Program-made: the position numbers and the translations under genes
Assembly: GCA_051655155.1 (NCBI GenBank)
Contig: JBOFZL010000051.1
Coordinates: forward strand, 1 to 64,000
Source: JBOFZL01 sp051655155
GTDB lineage: Bacteria > Bacillota > Clostridia > Peptostreptococcales > Filifactoraceae
Direction of reading: 5' to 3'
Length of the DNA: 64,000 nucleotides
Shown here: piece after piece, positions 26,861 through 33,814 of the stretch
Numbering within the stretch: position 1 is the first letter of the stretch
How the letters are laid out: each line of letters starts with the position of its first letter
The notes under the pieces: model-generated
Databases searched by the model: none
The model's input: the letters and a program-made list of their open reading frames with translations, nothing else
What the model was told of the DNA's origin: nothing

Positions 26861-27340
26861 TTATAAATTTATAATTTTTTTAAGGCGAGGAGCTAGCAAT
26901 CTACATATTATAATACCTACGGTATACTGAAGCACATTGAAAGGTATAGAGGCTAAAGGTGTGTAAAAGTTATTATGAAGCAATGAATCAAATAAATAAT
27001 AACCACTTATCATAACAATTCCAGCTAAAACATAGTATATATAGGCAGAGCGTCCTTTTTTTGTAGAAGCTATTCCAGCTAATAGACCCATGCTTCCTTT
27101 AAGGATAAATGTAGGGACAGCATACTGGACATATCCAAGATGAATATCTGCCATAGATGCTCCTATAGCCCCTGCTAACATTCCGTAATATGGCCCCAAT
27201 AGATATCCAGCAGTTAATATTATCCCATCTCCAAGATTTATGTAACCCAAGGCCATAGGGATTGCCATAAGCGTAGCTACTAGGGTTAGAGCTATAAATA
27301 ACGCACATAAACTTAATTTTTTTACTTTGTTGTTATTCAT
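26861..27340 (-). CDS. ECF transporter S component (vitamin-type; possibly pyridoxine)
   Basis: A 159-residue membrane protein of five or six helices with the S-component motif FIALTLVATLMAIPM at the N-terminus and LGDGIILTAGYLLGPYYGMLAGAIGASMAD in the middle (cited in parts). Such proteins bind a vitamin and dock onto a shared ECF-T/ATPase module, which is not in the window. It is divergent from a MocR/PdxR-type regulator, which suggests vitamin B6 uptake. GGAGG precedes the ATG. Confidence 0.82.
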   Translation of the reverse strand: MNNNKVKKLSLCALFIALTLVATLMAIPMALGYINLGDGIILTAGYLLGPYYGMLAGAIGASMADIHLGYVQYAVPTFILKGSMGLLAGIASTKKGRSAYIYYVLAGIVMISGYYLFDSLLHNNFYTPLASIPFNVLQYTVGIIICRLLAPRLKKIINL

Positions 27341-27398
27341 AAATTACCTCCAATTAAATGTATTGTTTTTTTATATTTATTATGTTACCATCAAATTG

Positions 27399-27420
27399 TA
27401 CGGTTTAAAATATACAGTTT
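27399..27420. promoter_or_regulatory. Direct repeats, probable MocR/PdxR operator
   Basis: TACGGTTT (27399-27406) and TACAGTTT (27413-27420) are direct repeats 14 bp apart in the divergent promoter between the ECF component and the MocR-type regulator. PdxR-family proteins are known to bind direct repeats in such positions. Confidence 0.45.
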
Positions 27421-27444
27421 TTAATAAAACAGAAAGGACAGTTT

Positions 27445-28824
27445 ATGAGAGGTCAAATAAATTTATCTATGTGCATAGATAAGAACAGAAGAGTACCTAT
27501 ATATAAGCAGTTAGAAGAGTATATTAAAGAGTCAATCACTTGTGGCAAGTTTAAGGCAGAGGATAAATTACCGTCAATAAGAGAGGCAGCACAACATTTA
27601 GGTATAAGTAAAACTTCTATTGAAAATGCGTATAGTCAGCTGGTTGTTGAGGGGTATATTGAAAATAGGCCACAAAGAGGTTATTATGTGGCATCGATAA
27701 CTGATTATAAATTTGAAAGTTCAACGGCAACTAAACTTGATATAAATTATGAAGTTACAAATTATTTTAATAATGGGGTTGATCCAGAAACCTTAGATCC
27801 ACAACTTATTAAAAAACTGTATTCTAAGGTTATTCTTGAAGAAAAATTAAATGAAGGTGGGGATATTCAGGGCGAGTACAAATTAAGAAAGGAAATTAGT
27901 GAGTTTGTAAATCAGATGAGAGGTGGAAACACCAGTTGGGAGCAGGTTATAGTTGGGGCTGGAACTCAATATTTATTAGGGATTTTAATAGGTATTACTT
28001 CAAGTAAAAAAGTTTTTATTGAAGATCCTGGGTTTAGAAAGGCAGAGTATATATTTCAGGATTATAATATGGAAATTGAGAAAGTGAGAGTTGGAGATGA
28101 AGGGCTTAAGATGGAAGAGCTAGCTAATTGTAAAGATTCATTGATTTATGTAAGTCCTTCTCATCAATATCCTTTGGGTAGTGTAATGACTATTGGTCAA
28201 AGATTAAAACTTCTCAATTGGGCACAGGAAAATAATTCTTTGATAATAGAGGATGATTATGATGGTATTGTAAGATATGATGGTAATCCTATACCATGTT
28301 TGCAGGGATTAGATAAGAAATACTCTGTAATTTATCTAGGATCTTTTTCAAAGACATTTAGCCCAAGTCTAAGAGTTAGCTATATGATAGTACCTAAAAA
28401 TTTGTTAGAGAGATATAATAGCATAAAGCATAGATATACCCAGTCTACATCGAGAGTAGACCAGTTGGTTATGGCGAGGTTTATTGACGAGGGACATATG
28501 TCAAAGCATTTAAGAAAGATAAGGAGAATTTATAAAAAGAAAAATCAAATTATAGTAAGCTTAATTCAAAAAAAATATAATGAGTTTATACGAATAATAA
28601 ATGCAGATTCTGGATTTCATCTGTGTTGTTTAAGTTATACAAAGGTCAATGGTCAAAGTTTTAAAAGTCTTTGCGAAAGCATGGGATTAGAAGTGGAAAT
28701 AGTTGAGGAAAGGCGAAAATATGATGGTTATGAACTACTTTATTCATTTACTTATTCTGGTATTGAAAACAATATGATAGAACAGGTGGTTAAAATAGTT
28801 GTAGATATATGTAATTTTAAATAG
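27445..28824 (+). CDS. MocR/PdxR-like GntR-aminotransferase transcriptional regulator
   Basis: A 459-residue fusion of an N-terminal GntR winged helix (IYKQLEEYIKESITCGKF, LPSIREAAQHLGISKTSIENAYSQL) and a fold-type I aminotransferase-like domain. The PLP lysine is in LGSFSKTFSPSLRV and the Asp in IIEDDYDG. Members such as PdxR sense pyridoxal phosphate and control vitamin B6 synthesis or uptake. The divergent ECF S component and the direct repeats between them fit B6 control. Other MocR proteins govern GABA or taurine genes, so the ligand remains an inference. Confidence 0.9.
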   Translation: MRGQINLSMCIDKNRRVPIYKQLEEYIKESITCGKFKAEDKLPSIREAAQHLGISKTSIENAYSQLVVEGYIENRPQRGYYVASITDYKFESSTATKLDINYEVTNYFNNGVDPETLDPQLIKKLYSKVILEEKLNEGGDIQGEYKLRKEISEFVNQMRGGNTSWEQVIVGAGTQYLLGILIGITSSKKVFIEDPGFRKAEYIFQDYNMEIEKVRVGDEGLKMEELANCKDSLIYVSPSHQYPLGSVMTIGQRLKLLNWAQENNSLIIEDDYDGIVRYDGNPIPCLQGLDKKYSVIYLGSFSKTFSPSLRVSYMIVPKNLLERYNSIKHRYTQSTSRVDQLVMARFIDEGHMSKHLRKIRRIYKKKNQIIVSLIQKKYNEFIRIINADSGFHLCCLSYTKVNGQSFKSLCESMGLEVEIVEERRKYDGYELLYSFTYSGIENNMIEQVVKIVVDICNFK

Positions 28825-28830
28825 AAGATA

Positions 28831-28854
28831 AAAAGAGCCCTACGGCTCTTTTTT
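28831..28854. terminator. Terminator between the MocR regulator and ferredoxin
   Basis: AAAAGAGCC (28831-28839) pairs with GGCTCTTTT (28844-28852), loop CTAC, and a T-run follows. It lies between convergent genes. Confidence 0.88.
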
Positions 28855-28865
28855 GATAGTTTTAA

Positions 28866-29036
28866 TTATTCTGCTTGTGCAGCATCTGTTGGACATACTC
28901 CTGAACAAGCTCCACAGTCGATACAAGCTGATGCATCGATTACATAAGTGCTATCTCCGGCAGAAATTGCACTTACTGGACATTCTGCTTCGCAAGCTCC
29001 ACAGCTAATACAAGCGTCAGTAATTTTATAAGCCAT
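28866..29036 (-). CDS. 2[4Fe-4S] ferredoxin
   Basis: A 56-residue clostridial-type ferredoxin. Both halves show the CxxCxxCxxxCP pattern (CISCGACEAECP, then CIDCGACSGVCP), giving two [4Fe-4S] clusters. It is the main low-potential electron carrier of fermentative anaerobes. An upstream in-frame ATG at 29057 would read through the SD (AAGGAGG) and is rejected in favour of the ATG at 29036 (MAYKITDAC). Its promoter is divergent from that of glutamate dehydrogenase. Confidence 0.97.
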   Translation of the reverse strand: MAYKITDACISCGACEAECPVSAISAGDSTYVIDASACIDCGACSGVCPTDAAQAE

Positions 29037-29072
29037 ATTAAATTCCTCCTTAATCATTTTAAAATCAAGTTG

Positions 29073-29101
29073 ATTATACCAAAGAAGTATAATTCTGTAA
29101 A
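29073..29101 (-). promoter_or_regulatory. Ferredoxin promoter
   Basis: On the minus strand TTTACA (29101-29096), 17 bases, then TATAAT (29078-29073), a near-consensus sigma-A promoter. Confidence 0.75.
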
Positions 29102-29154
29102 CAGCTTTATAGAATTAAAATATAAAATATGATATAAAATATTTATTTATGGTG

Positions 29155-29183
29155 TTGATTTTATTAAGTCATTGGTCTATAAT
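29155..29183 (+). promoter_or_regulatory. Glutamate dehydrogenase promoter
   Basis: TTGATT (29155-29160), 17 bases, then TATAAT (29178-29183). Start near 29190 leaves a leader of about 60 bases. Confidence 0.72.
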
Positions 29184-29252
29184 TTATTTAAAGGGAAACC
29201 TTTTCTTTTCGTGTATTTTAAAAATATTTTATAATAAGGAGAGTTATGTATC

Positions 29253-30509
29253 ATGGACAACGCAAATGTTAAAGAGTCTTTGAATCCGTTTCACATTGCC
29301 CAAAGACAAGTGAAAAATGCTTGTGACAAATTAGGGGCAGAACCAGCAGTTTATGAAATTCTTAAGAACCCAATGAGAGTTATCGAAGTGTCATTTCCAG
29401 TTAAGATGGATGATGGAACAATAAGAACTTTCACTGGTTACAGATCTCAGCATAATAATGCTTGTGGACCTTACAAGGGTGGATTAAGATTTCACCCAGC
29501 TGTAAACATTGACGAGGTTAAGGCACTTTCTACTTGGATGACATTCAAGTGCTCTGTTACAGGAGTTCCATATGGTGGAGGAAAAGGTGGAATAGCTATC
29601 GATCCTAAAGATTTTTCTCAGGGAGAATTAGAGAGAATTTCTAGAGGGTTTGCAGGTGCAATAGCTCCATTTATTGGTGAAAAAATAGATATTCCAGCTC
29701 CAGACGTAAATACTAACGGACAGATTATGTCTTGGATGGTAGATGAGTATGCTAAGGTAACTGGAGAATATGCTCCAGGAGTATTCACAGGAAAGCCTAT
29801 TGAATTTGGTGGTTCACTAGCTAGAACTGAAGCTACTGGATACGGAGTTGCATTAATGGGTAAAGCTGCGCTTGAAAAATGCGGAGTTGATTTTAAAGGA
29901 GCTACTATAGCTGTTCAAGGATTTGGAAATGTTGGTAGTTATGCTGCTCTTTATGCTCATAGATTAGGAGCTAAGGTTGTTGCTGTATCTGATATTAATG
30001 TAACTATTTACAATGAAGATGGTCTTGATATCGAAAAAATGTTCGTAGATCCAGTTAAGCCATTGGCTAACAATGGATACGGAAAGACTATTACAAAAGA
30101 GGAATTCTTTGGTTTAGCAGTAGATGGTTTATTCCCATGTGCATTGGAGAACCAAATCACTTCTGCAAACGCTGGAGTTATAAAGGCTAAGGTTGTTTGT
30201 GAGGGTGCTAATGGTCCTACTACTCCTGAAGCTGATGAAATTTTAGTTAAAAATGGAGTTCTTGTAGTTCCGGATATTCTTGCAAACAGCGGTGGAGTTA
30301 CAGTTTCTTACTTTGAGTGGGTTCAAAATCTTCAAAGATTTAGCTGGACTTTCGAAGATGTTCAAGCGAAGCAAGAAGGCTTAATGTACAAGGCGTTTGA
30401 TGATATTTGGACTCTAATGGGAGAACATAAGGTAGATATGAGAACTGCTGCATATATGATGTCAATCAAGAGAATTCAAGTAGCTATGAAATTCAGAGGC
30501 TGGTACTAA
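29253..30509 (+). CDS. gdh: Glutamate dehydrogenase
   Basis: A 418-residue hexameric-type glutamate dehydrogenase. The substrate and catalytic motifs GPYKGGLRFHP and VPYGGGKGGI and the NAD-binding loop VQGFGNVGS are present. The sequence is of the clostridial/thermophile short type, generally NAD-linked and catabolic, converting glutamate to 2-oxoglutarate and ammonia. Codon use here is richer in C-ending codons than in neighbours (CTT, TTC), as expected for a highly expressed gene. Single gene, strong promoter, own terminator. Confidence 0.97.
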   Translation: MDNANVKESLNPFHIAQRQVKNACDKLGAEPAVYEILKNPMRVIEVSFPVKMDDGTIRTFTGYRSQHNNACGPYKGGLRFHPAVNIDEVKALSTWMTFKCSVTGVPYGGGKGGIAIDPKDFSQGELERISRGFAGAIAPFIGEKIDIPAPDVNTNGQIMSWMVDEYAKVTGEYAPGVFTGKPIEFGGSLARTEATGYGVALMGKAALEKCGVDFKGATIAVQGFGNVGSYAALYAHRLGAKVVAVSDINVTIYNEDGLDIEKMFVDPVKPLANNGYGKTITKEEFFGLAVDGLFPCALENQITSANAGVIKAKVVCEGANGPTTPEADEILVKNGVLVVPDILANSGGVTVSYFEWVQNLQRFSWTFEDVQAKQEGLMYKAFDDIWTLMGEHKVDMRTAAYMMSIKRIQVAMKFRGWY

Positions 30510-30535
30510 GATTTACTAAACAATTAGAATTTTAG

Positions 30536-30577
30536 GACAGTGTGTTAGGTATATATCTTGACACACTGTCTTTTTTA
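30536..30577 (+). terminator. Terminator after gdh
   Basis: A perfect 10-bp stem (30536-30545 and 30561-30570) with a 15-base loop, followed by TTTTTT. Confidence 0.88.
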
Positions 30578-30673
30578 TTATTTAAATTATTAATTTTAAA
30601 AATGTTTGATTTTCCCTTTCTTTAAGTTATCAAGTATGCTATAATCAGTGAAAATCACAATTTGGAGGTTAAA

Positions 30674-32074
30674 ATGGAATTATTTAATGAATTATTGGGG
30701 CAAGTGAATGATTTTCTATATGGTAAAATTTTGATTGCATTACTAATAGGAACAGGGCTTTATTTTACGTTTAGGACAGGTTTTGTTCAGTTTAGATTAT
30801 TTATTGAATCTATAAGGGTTATTAGTGAGAAGAAACATGATGAAGATAGTGTTTCAAGCTTTGAGGCTCTTATGATTTCAACTGCTTCAAGAGTAGGAGT
30901 AGGAAATATTGCTGGGGTTGCATCAGCTATTGCTGCCGGTGGACCGGGAGCTGTCTTTTGGATGTGGATAATAGCTATTGTAGGTTCTGCATCTGCTTTT
31001 ATTGAAAGTACTTTAGCTCAGATTTATAAAACTAAAAGTGGAGATGAGTTTAGGGGAGGACCCGCTTATTACATTGAAAAGGCATTAAATAGTAGAGGCC
31101 TAGGAATACTTTTCTCGATTTTACTGATACTTTGTTTTGCTTATGGATTTAATGGATTACAGTCACATACAATAACTTCAGCTTTTGAAATTTATATAGG
31201 AGATGGATTTAGAGAATCTCTATGGCCATTGGTTATAGGAGCAATTATTGCTTTAGCTACTGCGTATGTTATTTTTGGTGGTATGCATAGAATAGGGTTT
31301 ATCTCATCTTATATTGTGCCTATTATGGCCTTTGTATATTTAGCTATGGGTATCTATATAACTATTAGAAATTTTGGAGTAATTCCAGAGGTTTTCAACA
31401 TAATATTGAAAGAGGCTTTTGATATACAGGCTATATCAGGAGGCTTTGCAGGCTCTTGTGTAGTTATAGGTATAAAGAGGGGATTATTTTCAAACGAAGC
31501 AGGTATGGGTTCTGCACCAAATGCAGCAGCAACAGCTGATGTAAGTCACCCTGTCAAACAAGGTTTAGTTCAGGTTTTTTCAGTGTTCATTGATACTATG
31601 CTAATTTGTACTACTACAGCTTTTATGATATTACTAACAGGTGCGTATAAGGTGGAAGGATTATCGGCATTACCGCTGGTTCAAGAGGCTGTAAGTTCTC
31701 AAGTAGGAAATTGGGGAATTCATTTTATAACATTTTCAATTTGTACTTTTGCATATAGCTCAATCATAGGAAACTATGCTTACGCAGAATCAAATATAAA
31801 GTTTATAAGTGATAACAAGCAAGTGTTGACTATATTTAGACTTAGCTGTATTGCTATGGTATTAGCAGGTTCTTTAGCTAGTTTTGATTTAGTTTGGAAT
31901 ATGGCAGATGTATTTATGGGCTTTATGGCTATTGAAAATATACTTGTTATTTTAATTTTAGGAAACATAGCGATAAAAGCTTTAAAAGATTATACAGATC
32001 AGAAAAAATTAGGGAAAGAGCCAATATTTTTGGCTAAAAATATTGGTTTAGACAATACAGATGTTTGGAAATAA
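30674..32074 (+). CDS. Sodium:alanine symporter family (AGCS) transporter
   Basis: A 466-residue membrane protein with about ten helices. AGCS motifs include YFTFRTGFVQFRLF near the start, ASRVGVGNIAGVASAIAAGGPGA, and GIKRGLFSNEAGMGSAPNAAA. It takes up alanine, glycine or similar with Na+, fitting the amino-acid catabolic genes around it. GGAGG (30664-30668) places the start at ATG 30674; a TTG at 30662 would include the SD. An extended -10 (TGCTATAAT, ending 30645) lies just upstream. Confidence 0.94.
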   Translation: MELFNELLGQVNDFLYGKILIALLIGTGLYFTFRTGFVQFRLFIESIRVISEKKHDEDSVSSFEALMISTASRVGVGNIAGVASAIAAGGPGAVFWMWIIAIVGSASAFIESTLAQIYKTKSGDEFRGGPAYYIEKALNSRGLGILFSILLILCFAYGFNGLQSHTITSAFEIYIGDGFRESLWPLVIGAIIALATAYVIFGGMHRIGFISSYIVPIMAFVYLAMGIYITIRNFGVIPEVFNIILKEAFDIQAISGGFAGSCVVIGIKRGLFSNEAGMGSAPNAAATADVSHPVKQGLVQVFSVFIDTMLICTTTAFMILLTGAYKVEGLSALPLVQEAVSSQVGNWGIHFITFSICTFAYSSIIGNYAYAESNIKFISDNKQVLTIFRLSCIAMVLAGSLASFDLVWNMADVFMGFMAIENILVILILGNIAIKALKDYTDQKKLGKEPIFLAKNIGLDNTDVWK

Positions 32075-32081
32075 TAAAATT

Positions 32082-32121
32082 AATAAAATGGACTTTGATT
32101 AATATCAAGGTCCATTTTATT
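32082..32121 (+). terminator. Terminator after the AGCS symporter
   Basis: An 18-bp stem with one T-G wobble (arms about 32082-32099 and 32104-32121), ending in T-rich sequence. Confidence 0.78.
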
Positions 32122-32249
32122 TTATAGATATTTGATTAAATATGAAAAGGTATAGAAAAAACTTTATGGATATATTATAATAACAAAAAAGAAGATGCAT
32201 ACAAGAATACTATTAATTATGGCATTGTCTAAAATTTAGGAGGGTTTTT

Positions 32250-32510
32250 ATGGATAAGTATATTGTGTTTGGTAATAAGTTTTGAAAAGGTTGTGAACCG
32301 GTAAAAGAGTTTCTTTTACAAAAAAATATAAATTACATTTACTTAGATATTAGTGAAAACATATTTAATTTGAAACAATTTTTAAAGTATAGGGATCACA
32401 AAAATGAATTTGATGATGCAAAAAAAATGGGATTGATAGGTATACCTGTATTAGTTGTTAATAACGGTGAATATATAACTTTTGATATAGAAGGATATTT
32501 TAATAAATAG
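32250..32510 (+). CDS. Glutaredoxin-like selenoprotein with UxxC motif (in-frame TGA = Sec)
   Basis: An 86-residue coding region interrupted only by TGA at 32283-32285 (codon 12). Read as selenocysteine it gives FGNKF-U-KGC, a UxxC redox motif, after a first beta strand (KYIVFG). An alpha helix (EPVKEFLLQ), a second strand (YIYLDIS), and GIPVLVV with the cis-proline of the thioredoxin fold follow, so the reading frame is coherent on both sides of TGA. AGGAGGG (32238-32244) sits 5 bases before the ATG. A perfect 8-bp hairpin lies 15-34 bases after the TGA. The UPF0597 gene starts 9 bases after the stop. The protein is probably a thiol reductase. Confidence 0.88.
32301..32319 (+). promoter_or_regulatory. 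Candidate bacterial SECIS hairpin
   Basis: GTAAAAGA (32301-32308) and TCTTTTAC (32312-32319) are perfect complements around loop GTT. The loop starts 24 bases after the A of the UGA and begins with G. Both match the bacterial SECIS model (loop 16-37 nt after UGA, a G in its first two positions). Confidence 0.75.
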
Positions 32511-32519
32511 GAGGAGCCA

Positions 32520-33779
32520 ATGAGTTATACGGATATCTTAAGAAGGGAAGTAGTACCAGCTCTAGGATGTACAGAGCCTATAGCAATAGCTTTAGCAACA
32601 GCAACAGCTAAAGTGCATTCAACAGGAGAACTTAAAAGCATTAAACTTATTGCTAGCAAGAATATAATTAAAAACGCAATGGGGGTAGGTATACCTAAAA
32701 CTAATTTAGTAGGAATAGATCTAGCTATGGCTTTAGGTTATATAAATGGAGATGCTTCAAAAGGTCTTGAAGTTTTGGAAAATATAAGCGAAGATGATAT
32801 AAAGTTAGCTAAGAAGATTGTAGAATCAGGAGTTATAAGTACAGATTTGTCAAAAACTACCTTGAAATTATATATAGAAGTGATTCTTGTAACTACTGAA
32901 ACTGTAGTAAAGGTTATATTAAAAGACTCCCATAGTAATATTGTTTATATAAGTAAGGATGAAAAGGTTATTTTTGAAAAGAATATATCAAAAGAAGTTG
33001 TTAAGGTAACTGAAGAAAAGCTTTCTTTAGAAGAAATATATAAGTATGTAACTAATGTGGATATTGAAGAAATAAAATTTATGTTAGATGGGCCTGATAT
33101 GAACGTTAAAATATCTGAAGATGGATTGGATAATCATTATGGGTTGGAAATAGGCAGGACAATAAAGGAAAATGTAAATAAAGGGTATTTGAGCGATGAT
33201 ATGATGAATTATGCTATAGCAATGACTGTAGCAGCTACAGATGCTAGAATGGCAGGCTCTTCTTTGCCAGTAATGTCTACTTCTGGAAGTGGTAATCAAG
33301 GAATAATTGCAACTCTTCCGATTTATGCAATAGGAAAGAGGTTGGACAGTGGAGAAGAAAAGCTATCTAGGGCTATAGCCTTAAGCCATTTAATGACCTT
33401 TTATATTAAGGGGTATTTAGGTAGGCTGTCAGCATTATGTGGTTGTGGAGTGGCTGCTGGGATTGGTTCCAGTTGTGGGATTACCTATCTTTTAGGAGGG
33501 AGTGTTGATCAGGTGGGCTATGCAGTTAAGAATATGATAGGTGACGTGGCAGGAATGGTATGTGATGGGGCAAAAACTGGTTGTAGCTTAAAAGCATCAT
33601 CTTGCACTTATGCAGCTATAAGGTCAGCGTTAATGGCTATGGATGATAATTGTGTATCAGCTAAGGATGGGATAGTGGCTGAAAGCGTGGAGCAGAGTAT
33701 CAAAAATCTTTCAAGGCTTGCCAATGAAGGTATGGAAAATGCTGATGCTATAATGTTAGATATAATGTTAAATAAGTAA
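32520..33779 (+). CDS. L-cysteine desulfidase/UPF0597 (CyuA/YhaM) family protein
   Basis: A 419-residue protein of the serine-deaminase-alpha-like UPF0597 family. The N-terminal LGCTEPIAIALATA with Cys17 is diagnostic, and the other cluster cysteines appear in LCGCGVAAGIGSSCG and DGAKTGCSLKASSC. Characterised members (CyuA, archaeal cysteine desulfidase) break L-cysteine into pyruvate, ammonia and sulfide with a [4Fe-4S] cluster. The SD GGAGG follows the selenoprotein stop directly, so the two form an operon. Some members may act on other amino acids. Confidence 0.9.
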   Translation: MSYTDILRREVVPALGCTEPIAIALATATAKVHSTGELKSIKLIASKNIIKNAMGVGIPKTNLVGIDLAMALGYINGDASKGLEVLENISEDDIKLAKKIVESGVISTDLSKTTLKLYIEVILVTTETVVKVILKDSHSNIVYISKDEKVIFEKNISKEVVKVTEEKLSLEEIYKYVTNVDIEEIKFMLDGPDMNVKISEDGLDNHYGLEIGRTIKENVNKGYLSDDMMNYAIAMTVAATDARMAGSSLPVMSTSGSGNQGIIATLPIYAIGKRLDSGEEKLSRAIALSHLMTFYIKGYLGRLSALCGCGVAAGIGSSCGITYLLGGSVDQVGYAVKNMIGDVAGMVCDGAKTGCSLKASSCTYAAIRSALMAMDDNCVSAKDGIVAESVEQSIKNLSRLANEGMENADAIMLDIMLNK

Positions 33780-33812
33780 AAAATGTGGCTGATTATATCA
33801 GCCACATTTTTA
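33780..33812. terminator. Bidirectional terminator
   Basis: A perfect 14-bp stem (33780-33793 and 33797-33810), loop TAT, with A and T tails. It lies between the convergent UPF0597 and SLH/3D genes. Confidence 0.9.
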
Positions 33813-33814
33813 TA

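Noticed and set aside
32283..32285. TGA as a sequencing error or a pseudogene stop in the glutaredoxin-like gene
   Set aside because: The frame is intact on both sides, the TGA occupies the position of the first redox Cys, the SD is strong, and a SECIS-like hairpin follows. A random mutation would not be expected to meet all of these.
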